64,000 nt of DNA. Source: Planktothricoides raciborskii GIHE-MW2. GTDB lineage: Bacteria; Cyanobacteriota; Cyanobacteriia; Cyanobacteriales; Laspinemataceae. The DNA lies in NCBI RefSeq assembly GCF_040564635.1, contig NZ_CP159837.1, positions 4,513,001-4,577,000 of the forward strand, written 5' to 3'. The position numbers and the translations under genes are program-made. The notes under the pieces are model-generated. The model searched no databases. It saw only the letters and a program-made list of their open reading frames with translations, and was not told the origin of the DNA. Below, in pieces: positions 1 to 7,589 of the stretch (the stretch's first letter is position 1; every line of letters starts with the position of its first letter).

Positions 1-169
1 TTTCAAAGGGGTGTTGGACGATGCGGACTGGATACTGTTGGGCAATTTCTATGGTGCGATCGCTACTGAGGGAATCCACCAGAATAATGTCATCGGAGAG
101 CATCGCTGACTCAATACAAGCCGCAATATCAATTTCTTCGTTGTGGGTGAGGATATAGATAGAGAACAT
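1..169 (-). CDS. Family 2 glycosyltransferase, N-terminal fragment cut by the window edge
   Basis: The reverse strand from position 169 reads an open frame that runs off the left edge. It begins MFSIYILTHNEEIDIAACIE and continues with a DDIILVDSLSSDRT stretch, the usual N-terminal pattern of GT-A fold family 2 glycosyltransferases (nucleotide-binding strand, then the D-S/G-x-S-x-D-x-T segment). Only 56 codons are visible, so neither the acceptor nor the full domain set can be given. Such enzymes transfer sugars to lipopolysaccharide core or exopolysaccharide. The next gene leftward in transcription order, the HpsJ-like gene, would be compatible with a surface-polysaccharide context. Confidence 0.8.
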   Translation of the reverse strand, partial: MFSIYILTHNEEIDIAACIESAMLSDDIILVDSLSSDRTIEIAQQYPVRIVQHPFE

Positions 170-212
170 GAGTGCATTGCCGTTTTCTTTACAGAAATTA
201 GGGGGAATGAAG

Positions 213-357
213 ATGATTGTTATTGGTTATTGGTTATGGGTTATTGGTTATTCATGAATTGCTGGCCAATAACCCATAACCAACAACCAATAACTAACAG
301 CCAATAACTAACAACCAATAACTAACAACCAATAACCAATAACCAATAACAAATAAT
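213..357. repeat. Heptanucleotide tandem repeat (CCAATAA/TTATTGG family)
   Basis: The gap between two leftward genes is almost wholly built of 7-base units such as CCAATAA, CTAACAA and their complement TTATTGG. The left third carries the TTATTGG orientation and the right two thirds the CCAATAA orientation, so the array can fold back on itself around 255-265. This resembles the short tandemly repeated repetitive (STRR) heptamers known from filamentous cyanobacteria. No gene is seen in it. Confidence 0.8.
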
Positions 358-362
358 CAATA

Positions 363-1181
363 TTATCTAGGTCTACCACCAGCACGACCGCCGATAAAGC
401 CCAGATTTTTTAACCCTGTCCAGCCAACTGCACTATAGGCGGCTGCCAGCAGTAAACTACTGATCCCAGTTTGCAGTCCTGATTTTACGGATCTGATTTT
501 GGCTTGTGCTTCCCGTTCATCCTGTCGCTGACGAATCTCTTGTAACTGTTGATTTTGAATGGCTTGGGCGCTGAAGTTTTGATTGACGAATTGATCCACA
601 TTGGAGGGATTCTCTTGAAAGGTTTTAAGTAATTGTTTTTCCTGTTCGGTGACTTCTTCGCTTTCTAGTCTTTGTTGCAACAATTGCGGGTCGGAAATCA
701 GTTTTTGCAGTTCAGTTTTAAATCGGTTTTGGATTTCAGAAATCTGTTGTTGACCCTGGGTACTGCCAATTCGCTGGGCTAAGACCGCTTCTTGTTGGGC
801 GGCTTCTTCGCGAATGCTTTGCAGGGCGGCAGATCGCTCCATACGGACATTATTGAGGTGCAGGGGAAATAGCAGCAGAAAAATTAAGCCAAACACCGTA
901 GAAAAAATTAATGCCCAAAATCTTAAGTCTAGTAACGCCGGACGAGAAATTTTGGAGGTTCCGGCATTACTTTCAATCCAAAACCCCAGCAAAACTAAGG
1001 CAACGCCCATGAGTGGAATCACTCCTCGGTCTACTAATTGAGTGGTGTAGCCTAGTTGCCACTGTCTATTTAGGAGTTCCGGCGGAAAGGCCAAAATTAA
1101 ATAGTCTAATACAGAAGAAACGATTAAAAGTAATCCCACCACTTTCATGGTCAGGGATGCAACGGCAGAAGATGGATTCAT
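363..1181 (-). CDS. HpsJ-like membrane protein
   Basis: A 272-residue protein with hydrophobic segments at roughly residues 13-33, 52-68 and 88-106, a long charged helical middle (about 110-235, rich in Gln, Glu and Arg, likely coiled coil) and a final hydrophobic stretch near 238-262. This layout and the N-terminal pattern (VGLLLIVSSVLDYLILAFPP) resemble the cyanobacterial HpsJ family, linked to hormogonium polysaccharide secretion and to cyanoexosortase loci. I name it from memory of the family, not from an alignment. The ATG at 1181 is the first good start. It follows the fused glycosyltransferase gene in the same direction after a gap of about 190 bases, so co-transcription is uncertain. 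Confidence 0.6.
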   Translation of the reverse strand: MNPSSAVASLTMKVVGLLLIVSSVLDYLILAFPPELLNRQWQLGYTTQLVDRGVIPLMGVALVLLGFWIESNAGTSKISRPALLDLRFWALIFSTVFGLIFLLLFPLHLNNVRMERSAALQSIREEAAQQEAVLAQRIGSTQGQQQISEIQNRFKTELQKLISDPQLLQQRLESEEVTEQEKQLLKTFQENPSNVDQFVNQNFSAQAIQNQQLQEIRQRQDEREAQAKIRSVKSGLQTGISSLLLAAAYSAVGWTGLKNLGFIGGRAGGRPR

Positions 1182-1371
1182 AAGTTTTCAGTAATTTTAG
1201 GGGTAAGTTTTGTAAGTGCTTGTCTCAGGGTGTTTGTCTCAGGTTGTCAGTCCGATAGCTTTGGTTTTGAAAAGCCAACGGGAAATTTTTTCCAGTTCCA
1301 ATTTTACAAGCATCTTTAGTAGCATCCCTGTTGATTCAGTGAATTTACGGTTGTCTGTTGTGGCAAAATGG

Positions 1372-2724
1372 TTATTTTTTGCTGATTTCCCTATTTCCTC
1401 GATACCACTGAACCAGGCGATCGGGGGAAACTCCGAGATAATAACCAATAATCATTAGCTGATTAATGACTGTGGTTTTCAGGAGTCCCAGTTTCTGCCA
1501 GCGTCGGGCTGAGGTGCGTACCGCTACAGGGGCGATCGCAATTTTTCCCAGTTTTTTTAATCGGCGCATTAGTTCAAAGTCTTCCATAATGGGAAGTTGA
1601 GCAAAGCCACCAAGTTGACGAAACACTTCGGATCGTAAGAATATTCCCTGGTCGCCGTAGGGTAGGGACAACCAGTGCGATCGCCACTTTACCCCAGTTT
1701 CGATCGCCCGTAGACCCCATCCCTGACTATCAATGCAAAGTTCAAAAGCTCCGGCAATGACTTCCGGATCTTCTAACTGTTCTAACACGATCCGATCGAA
1801 TCTCTGAGGCAATTGGGTGTCTGCGTGCAAAAATAATAAGATTTCGCCGATCGCTCGTTTGGCCCCTGCGTTCATTTGATTAGCCCGACCGGGGGTAGTG
1901 GAAATGACTTGAACCCCTAAAGATTGGGCAATTTCCCCGGTTTTATCTTGACTGCCACCATCCACCACAATGATTTCTAGGCTATTGCTATGTTGGTTTT
2001 CTGGGGAAATATTTGCCCGAATTTGTTGTAGGGTGGTTTCGATTATGGCAGCTTCATTGACGACAGGGATAATAATCGATATTTTGGGTCGGGAATAGAC
2101 GATCTGGGGATGGTTGATTAAGATATGTAAATCTTCGGGGCGATCGATGTCAGCTAATTCCGGCAAAAGTTGCCAAGGAAAGCCTAAGTTTTTGGCAATG
2201 GTCAGTGTTTGGAATAATACGCGATCGCTGCCCCAATCAATGCCAGTGAATAACTCTGGAATTAACCGCCGCAAACCGATTAAATAGTATCCCCCATCAG
2301 CGGCTTGACCGAGGATTAAATCATGGGATTGTAGCTGGTCAAAGGCTTGTTTTAATCTGGCTGCATCGAGGTCAGGACAATCAATCCCAATAATAATAAC
2401 TCGTTCCATGCCGATATTAAATGCGTCAGTAAATGCCGCCAACATTCTAGCCCCTAAATCTCCTTCTGATTGCGGTTGATAAGTTATTGTATCTCCCCCG
2501 CCCAGCCATAATTGCATTTTCGCTTCATTCCCCCCGGCAAAGCGAATTTCTATAACCAGATTTTCTAGGGAAAAATCCGATAACTTTTTGGCTTGTTGCA
2601 GAGTATATTCAGTCATAAGCCGCTGCAAATCAGCCGCACCCTCTGGGCCGAGGGCAGGAATTAAGCGAGTTTTGGTTTTTCCCGCTTCAGGATATCGGGT
2701 AAAAATAATCAGTTTGTCAGTCAA
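1372..2724 (-). CDS. Fused DUF2064 and family 2 glycosyltransferase
   Basis: Two enzyme domains lie in one chain of about 450 residues. The N-terminal half (LIIFTRYPEAGKTKTRLIPALG, then GIDCPDLD and QAADGGYYLIGL) is a DUF2064/TIGR04282-type nucleotidyl/glycosyltransferase. The C-terminal half (ISIIIPVVNEAAIIETTL, then VVDGGSQDKT and FLHADTQLP) is a TIGR04283-type GT2 enzyme. In many bacteria these are two adjacent genes, so this is a fusion. The open frame extends to a GTG at 2772, but that part lies inside the dispersed palindromic repeat. The TTG at 2724, just before TDKLIIFTRYP, matches where the family usually starts, so I prefer it. The substrate is unknown; related pairs have been named after arsenosugar synthesis. 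Confidence 0.8.
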   Translation of the reverse strand: MTDKLIIFTRYPEAGKTKTRLIPALGPEGAADLQRLMTEYTLQQAKKLSDFSLENLVIEIRFAGGNEAKMQLWLGGGDTITYQPQSEGDLGARMLAAFTDAFNIGMERVIIIGIDCPDLDAARLKQAFDQLQSHDLILGQAADGGYYLIGLRRLIPELFTGIDWGSDRVLFQTLTIAKNLGFPWQLLPELADIDRPEDLHILINHPQIVYSRPKISIIIPVVNEAAIIETTLQQIRANISPENQHSNSLEIIVVDGGSQDKTGEIAQSLGVQVISTTPGRANQMNAGAKRAIGEILLFLHADTQLPQRFDRIVLEQLEDPEVIAGAFELCIDSQGWGLRAIETGVKWRSHWLSLPYGDQGIFLRSEVFRQLGGFAQLPIMEDFELMRRLKKLGKIAIAPVAVRTSARRWQKLGLLKTTVINQLMIIGYYLGVSPDRLVQWYRGNREISKK

Positions 2725-2767
2725 TTTACTTGGGGTTTTTAGTATGATATGAATAATATTTATTATT

Positions 2768-2842
2768 ACCACAAAGACACAAAGAACACGAAGATATTTA
2801 TCCTTTATATTTATCCTTTGTGTCCTCTGTGTCTCTGTGGTT
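2768..2842. repeat. Dispersed palindromic repeat, copy 1
   Basis: An imperfect inverted repeat of about 75 bases with arms ACCACAAAGACACAAAGAAC and its approximate complement ending CTCTGTGTCTCTGTGGTT. The centre is slightly longer than in the other copies because TTTATCC occurs twice. It lies between the divergent glycosyltransferase and beta-lactamase genes and overlaps the extended reading frame of the former. Confidence 0.8.
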
Positions 2843-2947
2843 AAAGAAAAAATCGCTTAAATATGATAAAATTAGTTATCTCAAAATTTTATTTAACCCT
2901 ATCCGGGATCATTTCTAGGAATAACCTTTTTTATCCACGAAAAAATT

Positions 2948-3826
2948 ATGACGCGATTCTGGCGATTGACTATTTGGCTATTTTCATGGACTATTGTAGC
3001 ATTTATCCAGGTGCAAAAAATACCAGAGCCATCAAAAGCGGCATCAACCATGCCGAAATCAGTAATTGATAATCAGCTTTTGGTAGAGGGGGACGATCGT
3101 CTTGATTTTGGCAGACATTTCCGGGAAATGGCTGTTGAAGGTTCTATCATAATTTATGATTTGAAAAATCAGCGGTTTTCTGAACATAACCCCCAACGAA
3201 ATATGACAGCTTTTCCCCCGGCATCAACTTTTAAGATTCTCAATTCTTTGATTGCTTTAGAAACTGGGGCGATCGCCGATGAGATTGCCGTTTTGACTTG
3301 GGATGGAATTGAACGAGAACTTCCCCAATGGAATCGAGACTTAAATATGAAAGAGGCATTTAAACTTTCTGCGGTTTGGTTTTATCAAGTTCTCGCCCGT
3401 CGAGTGGGATACGCACGAATGCAAGAATGGGTGAGTAAAGCCGCTTATGGTAATCAAAAGATTGGCGATAGAGAGGATATTGATAAGTTTTGGTTGGATG
3501 GTGAATTACGCATTAGTCCTGAAGAGCAAATTCAATTTCTCCGTCGTCTATATGATAATAAATTACCTTTTTCTGAAAAGTCAATAGCGATTGTTAAAGA
3601 TATTATGATTAATGAAAAAACGCCAGAATACACTATCAGAGCAAAGACAGGGTGGTTCGGTTTTGGCAACGATGCGATCGCCAATATTGGCTGGTATGTT
3701 GGTTATGTGGAAACCGGAGATAATGTTTACTTTTTTGCCACTAATATTGATATTCGCGATGAGAAAGATGGAGCGGCTCGAATCCAGTTGACTCGTCGCT
3801 GTTTACAGGATATGGGAGTGCTTTGA
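2948..3826 (+). CDS. Class D (OXA-type) beta-lactamase-like serine hydrolase
   Basis: The 292-residue product starts with an N-terminal hydrophobic signal-like segment (residues 8-22), so the enzyme is probably periplasmic or membrane-anchored. The class D motifs are all present and in order: STFK at 93-96 (nucleophile Ser93, with the Lys that is carboxylated in OXA enzymes), SAV at 141-143, YGN at 167-169, and KTG in RAKTGWFG near residue 226. The stretch FWLDGELRISPEEQIQFLRR followed by LPFS is also typical of OXA proteins. The family hydrolyses beta-lactams through an acyl-enzyme; actual resistance here is inferred, not shown. The ATG at 2948 gives the signal sequence. It sits between two copies of the dispersed repeat, with no visible operon partner. 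Confidence 0.9.
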   Translation: MTRFWRLTIWLFSWTIVAFIQVQKIPEPSKAASTMPKSVIDNQLLVEGDDRLDFGRHFREMAVEGSIIIYDLKNQRFSEHNPQRNMTAFPPASTFKILNSLIALETGAIADEIAVLTWDGIERELPQWNRDLNMKEAFKLSAVWFYQVLARRVGYARMQEWVSKAAYGNQKIGDREDIDKFWLDGELRISPEEQIQFLRRLYDNKLPFSEKSIAIVKDIMINEKTPEYTIRAKTGWFGFGNDAIANIGWYVGYVETGDNVYFFATNIDIRDEKDGAARIQLTRRCLQDMGVL

Positions 3827-3882
3827 TTCCCGGCTTTCCTGAACGATTATCTATTGCCTTAATAAGCAGAGAAAATATTTTA

Positions 3883-3945
3883 ACCACAAAGACACAAAGA
3901 ACACGAAGATATTTCCCCTTTGTGTCCTCTGTGTCTTTGTGGTTA
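3883..3945. repeat. Dispersed palindromic repeat, copy 2
   Basis: The sequence CCACAAAGACACAAAGAACA, a short centre GATATTTCCC, and the opposing arm ending TGTGTCTTTGTGGTT form an imperfect hairpin about 63 bases long. It follows the beta-lactamase stop by about 55 bases, so it could act as a transcript end. A short AAAAAATCGCTTAAATATG tail after the repeat is also shared with copy 1, so the duplicated unit is longer than the palindrome. Confidence 0.8.
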
Positions 3946-4031
3946 CAGAAAAAATCGCTTAAATATGCTAAAATTAGTTATCAAATAATCAGGCTTAAAT
4001 TGTGGATCAACTTAGATCGGGGTAAACATCA

Positions 4032-5168
4032 ATGGTTAATTTTGTCAACTTAAGACAAACCGGCAGCGGTTGGGAGTTTGAAAGTGAAGCGGCTTTAGAG
4101 GATTTTCTGGAGGAAAATTTACCGGCTTTATTCGGGCTACACCCTTTGAAAAGGCAACATTATGTGAATGAGCAATTTTGCGATATTGTCGCCGCTGGGG
4201 ATAATAAAAATTTAGTGATTTTGGAGTTGAAAAATACCGAGGATCGCTATGTGGTGCAACAGCTAACTCGTTATTATGATGGGTTGCGGGAACAACAAGC
4301 ATTTAGCGACCAAGTAGACTATAGTCAGCCCGTTCGGTTAGTGGCGATCGCGCCCAGTTTCCACCGGGACAACTTGATTGACCGAAAATATCATACTTTG
4401 GCTTTTCAATTCCTGAAGTTTTCCGTGATTTCAGAAGATGAAAAATTCTATTTTCAGATCATTGATATAGATACAGAAGAACAATCGATATTACAAATCA
4501 GTCAAATTCAGACGCAAGAACCTGGGGTAATTGCTAGTCCACCTAGAAGACTTCAGACAATGCTGACTCAATGTAATGACCAGACCAAGTATGAAATTCT
4601 CAGAATCCGTGAACATTTACTAACCTTTGATAGGAGAATGCAGGAATTCTCTAGTAATGGAATTATCAAATATGGTAATAATCAGGGAAAAAGCAGTAAA
4701 ATCTGTGCTGAATTATGTACCGATAGTCAATCTAATATAATTTTATTTTTATGGCTGCCTTACAAAGGAGGCAAAAGTCAGAGAGTTGGACGGGCAAGAA
4801 TTTGGACTGATTGGCAGGGTCACGCTTTAATCGAAGGATATGTATCAAGTGGAATTGGGGCTCAAATCACATCACAGAAAAAAGTTATAGCAAATTTAAT
4901 TGAAAAATTTAATCCTGAAGATTATCAGTCATCAGTTTATTGGAGAAATGCACGAAAATGGAACCGATATTATTTAAAAGAATTTAAGAGAATACAAAAG
5001 CAGATAGAAGAAGAACAGCCAATTAGTTGGGAGGATCTTAAATTGCGAGACAAGTTACAACAATTTTTAGAAGAATTGCGACGAGAAAAATTAAGTTTGA
5101 AAAATCCATGTAAACCATTAAATTATTTAGTGGATTTATCTTTGAATAAATGGTTAGAAAGATTATAG
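4032..5168 (+). CDS. NucS-like (DUF91-type) nuclease-domain protein
   Basis: The 378-residue protein carries, in its first 110 residues, the pattern of an endonuclease NucS/DUF91 PD-(D/E)xK domain: LEDFLEENLPALFG, then CDIVAAGDNKNLVILELKN (acidic residue followed by the E-x-K pair), then a conserved QQLTRYYDGL helix. The domain cleaves or binds branched or mismatched DNA in archaea and actinobacteria. In cyanobacteria such domains are often in uncharacterised proteins. The remaining 260 residues, ending with basic helical segments, have no domain I recognise. It stands alone between repeat-rich gaps, so its partner and trigger are unknown. The ATG at 4032 begins just before the domain; the ribosome-binding site is weak. 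Confidence 0.75.
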   Translation: MVNFVNLRQTGSGWEFESEAALEDFLEENLPALFGLHPLKRQHYVNEQFCDIVAAGDNKNLVILELKNTEDRYVVQQLTRYYDGLREQQAFSDQVDYSQPVRLVAIAPSFHRDNLIDRKYHTLAFQFLKFSVISEDEKFYFQIIDIDTEEQSILQISQIQTQEPGVIASPPRRLQTMLTQCNDQTKYEILRIREHLLTFDRRMQEFSSNGIIKYGNNQGKSSKICAELCTDSQSNIILFLWLPYKGGKSQRVGRARIWTDWQGHALIEGYVSSGIGAQITSQKKVIANLIEKFNPEDYQSSVYWRNARKWNRYYLKEFKRIQKQIEEEQPISWEDLKLRDKLQQFLEELRREKLSLKNPCKPLNYLVDLSLNKWLERL

Positions 5169-5596
5169 TTATTTCGGCTTTGTGAAATTCAAAGAGATTG
5201 TTGAGATTTTCAGTAATTTTATTTTATAGGCATGAGTGGAGCGATAACGCATCCGCGCCGCTTCGCGATCGCACCCAAGAGACAAGACAAGAGTGATTTG
5301 TTTCCCTGGTTCAACCTGGAAGCAGAAAATATTATTACCACAAAGACACAAAGAACACGAAGATATTTCCCCTTTGTGTCCTCTGTGTCTCTGTGGTTCA
5401 GATTTACCACAAAGACACAAAGAACACGAAGATATTTCCCCTTTGTGTCCTCTGTGTCTCTGTGGTTCATATTTACCACAAAGACACAAAGAAGACGAAG
5501 AGATTAAAACCGATCTTTGTGTTTTTGTGGTAACAAATAATCTTGGTGTAGCCCCGAATATGGGTATTTATAACCCGATCGCGCTCTAACTTAGAA
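5169..5596. repeat. Repeat-filled intergenic region with three palindromic repeat copies in tandem
   Basis: This gap of about 430 bases has no credible gene; the frames open here simply translate repeats. It contains a HIP1-associated motif GCATCCGCGCCGCTTCGCGA at about 5250-5269, also found at 15007. Three tandem copies of the dispersed palindrome follow at 5338-5400, 5406-5467 and 5473-5532. The third copy is the most degenerate. Confidence 0.8.
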
Positions 5597-5974
5597 TTAG
5601 ACCGTGTTTACTTTGCACAGTTCTACCTTGCCTCCTTCAAATACTTCAACCATGAGTTGATAGCCTTCCATCAATGACATTCCGACAAGAGGTTCTGAAT
5701 CAGCTTCATCAATGGGGATCGTCAGATAAACCCCATCCCAAAGTACAACGGCTTCGTAGATGTTAAAAACGCATTCACTACCATCACCGAGAATAGCGCG
5801 TCCCCGTCTTTTCCATTTCAGGTTTAAGCGATCGATCAAATCTGGAGACAATGAAAGCCAACCATTAAAACCTGTGTCTACGATCGCATCTTGTGTGTAA
5901 AATTTGCCATCAGAGCCACATATTGAGAGCGAGAGAATCGCCTCAAAATCCCCGTTGACAATTCCTGCGATCAT
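5597..5974 (-). CDS. Retropepsin-like (clan AA) aspartic protease family protein
   Basis: A 125-residue protein beginning MIAGIVNGDFEAILSLSI. It has the aspartic-protease signature DTGFNG near residue 30, followed by the LVGMSLMEGYQL segment that corresponds to the second conserved strand of single-domain clan AA proteases. Such small proteins act as dimers in related families; substrates in cyanobacteria are unknown. The frame is open further upstream, but ATG 5974 is the natural start. It overlaps the stop of the upstream gene in an ATGA junction (5971-5974), indicating translational coupling with the 90-residue partner. Pairs of this size and overlap occur widely in cyanobacteria and look like accessory modules. 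Confidence 0.75.
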   Translation of the reverse strand: MIAGIVNGDFEAILSLSICGSDGKFYTQDAIVDTGFNGWLSLSPDLIDRLNLKWKRRGRAILGDGSECVFNIYEAVVLWDGVYLTIPIDEADSEPLVGMSLMEGYQLMVEVFEGGKVELCKVNTV

Positions 5975-6243
5975 ACAGTTCTTTTGGTGCCTCCGCCGAA
6001 TCGACGAACATAGCGAGAACCAATACGGACAATCCATATTTGAGCATCTGGGTGACGATCTTCCAGGCGATCGCAAGCGGCTATTTCACTCGCATCAACC
6101 TCAAAATCTTGAGTTTCAAGGTCGATCGCGACAATTTTACCTTCATTACCCAATTCGACTTGTGGGCGTATTTGAGTTTGATAAATCAGATCACCGCGTT
6201 GGGCAAATTCTTCTTTGCTATACCGAGGTTGACAAACTGCCAT
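5971..6243 (-). CDS. Small conserved partner of the clan AA protease
   Basis: A 90-residue protein, MAVCQPRYSKEEFAQRGDLI at the start, with no membrane segment. The middle IVAIDLETQDFEVD and the C-terminal QIWIVRIGSRYVRRFGGG resemble small cyanobacterial proteins that are found next to single-domain aspartic proteases or toxin-like genes. I do not know a biochemical function. The start ATG at 6243 is preceded by a purine-rich AAGGAGAAAT. The stop overlaps the next start by four bases, so the two products are likely made in fixed ratio. A toxin-antitoxin-like role is conceivable from layout alone and remains inference. Confidence 0.7.
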   Translation of the reverse strand: MAVCQPRYSKEEFAQRGDLIYQTQIRPQVELGNEGKIVAIDLETQDFEVDASEIAACDRLEDRHPDAQIWIVRIGSRYVRRFGGGTKRTV

Positions 6244-6379
6244 GATTTTGATTTCTCCTTAATGGAAACCTTCTATGTCATTGTGCGGGGCAATTTTTAT
6301 TATAACACAATATAACCACCAATCACGGATTGATGTCAACCTATTTTTCACGACTATTTATTAAAAATAATTTAACAAT

Positions 6380-6442
6380 TACCACAAAGACACAAAGAAC
6401 ACGAAGAGATTTCCCCTTTGTGTCCTTTGTGTCTTTGTGGTA
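6380..6442. repeat. Dispersed palindromic repeat, copy 6
   Basis: Another imperfect palindrome with arms ACCACAAAGACACAAAGAAC and TGTGTCTTTGTGGTA. A solitary right arm (CTTTGTGTATTTGTGGTA) lies near 6489-6506, so a seventh, partly eroded copy may follow. The gap 6244-6550 holds nothing else I can name. Confidence 0.75.
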
Positions 6443-6550
6443 AACCTGAACGACTTCAGACAGAGAGAACGAAGAGATTAAAAGCGATCTTTGTGTATTT
6501 GTGGTAGAAAATAATCTTGGTGGAATTAGTGGAATTTTTTGAAATCAATT

Positions 6551-7237
6551 ATGTCCCAAACTATTTGGATCGCCCGACACGGAAACCGCTTAGATTTTGT
6601 TCGCCCGGAATGGTTTGATACCGCCGATCGCCGCTACGATCCGCCCTTGTCTAAGGATGGATTTGTCCAAGCCAAACAACTGGCACAACGCTTAAAAGGG
6701 GAAAATATCCGGCATATTTTTGCCTCTCCTTTTTTGCGAACGGTGCAAACTGCCCATGCCGTCGCGGAAGCTTTAGATTTACCCTTGAAACTAGAATGGG
6801 GAATCTGTGAATGGCTAAATCCTGAGTGGATGTCTACTAAGCCAGAAACCGCACCTTTGGCAGAGTTGGTTAAAAAATATCCTCGCATTGACTTAAATTA
6901 CCAATCTTATTTGGTGCCCCAATATCCCGAAGCCCCAGAATCAGTTTGTTTAAATCGGGCGGCGAAAACTGCCAGTTATTTGGCGGCTACTTTTTCTGAG
7001 GATATCCTGCTGGTGGGACATGGGGCGACGGTGTTGGGCAGCACAATGGGCTTTATTCCAGGAGTGACGGATTTTGATATTCGGACGCCTTTGTGTTGTT
7101 TGGTGAAGTTGGTTCGCGAGAATGACCAATGGGCGATTCCGCAAAGCGGATCGCATTGGCGAATCGCACTGAACGGGGATACGTCCCATCTGGATGAACC
7201 AATATCAAGCAGAACTACTGCTTGGTCTATCAAATAA
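6551..7237 (+). CDS. Histidine phosphatase superfamily protein
   Basis: A 228-residue member of the phosphoglycerate-mutase-like histidine phosphatases. The catalytic RHG motif sits near the N terminus (IWIARHGNRLDF, phospho-acceptor His around residue 9) and the second catalytic His lies in LLVGHGATVLG near residue 158. The FASPFLRTVQTAHAV stretch supplies the conserved Arg. The family hydrolyses phosphomonoesters on sugars, nucleotides or proteins; the substrate cannot be told here. I choose ATG 6551 (MSQTIWIARHG) over an in-frame TTG-type start four codons upstream because it places the RHG motif at the usual distance. It is monocistronic as far as can be seen. Confidence 0.85.
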   Translation: MSQTIWIARHGNRLDFVRPEWFDTADRRYDPPLSKDGFVQAKQLAQRLKGENIRHIFASPFLRTVQTAHAVAEALDLPLKLEWGICEWLNPEWMSTKPETAPLAELVKKYPRIDLNYQSYLVPQYPEAPESVCLNRAAKTASYLAATFSEDILLVGHGATVLGSTMGFIPGVTDFDIRTPLCCLVKLVRENDQWAIPQSGSHWRIALNGDTSHLDEPISSRTTAWSIK

Positions 7238-7589
7238 TTGTGAAGTGTTGCTACGTCTCGACGCCAATCAGCAATCAGGGTCTTTGGCATCGGAGTTGTC
7301 AGCAAACCCTTAAAAAAATATGACAAAAATTAGCAAATCTTTTCGAGTTCTTGACATTCATTCTCTACAGTTGGGGAAATAGCCAAGCTCAAGGGTGCAT
7401 TCGCTGGCAAATATGACGAACGGGATTTGTAAGAAGCCTGGTAAAAAATATCCCCAGCATCTTACGCCCGGGCGATCGCCTCCACATCTTACTAGGGGCG
7501 ATCGCCTTTACCCAGTCATAGTGGCAGCCAACATCGGCACCTACGTCCTGCCCTAAATGCGCCCATTAGCTTACAGGGATAACAACCAC
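7238..7589. other. Leader region of the bicarbonate-uptake operon, no gene seen
   Basis: About 350 bases without a credible gene. It contains two HIP1 octamers spaced closely (about 7472 and 7498) inside a repeated phrase GGGCGATCGCCT. Promoter and LysR-type operator sites for the downstream carbon-uptake operon would be expected here, but I see no site strong enough to name. Confidence 0.5.

Noticed and set aside
213-357. CRISPR-like array
   Set aside because: The repeats are contiguous heptamers without spacers of uniform length.
5169-5589. Several overlapping open frames on both strands
   Set aside because: They are translations of the three tandem palindromic repeats and have no independent coding features.
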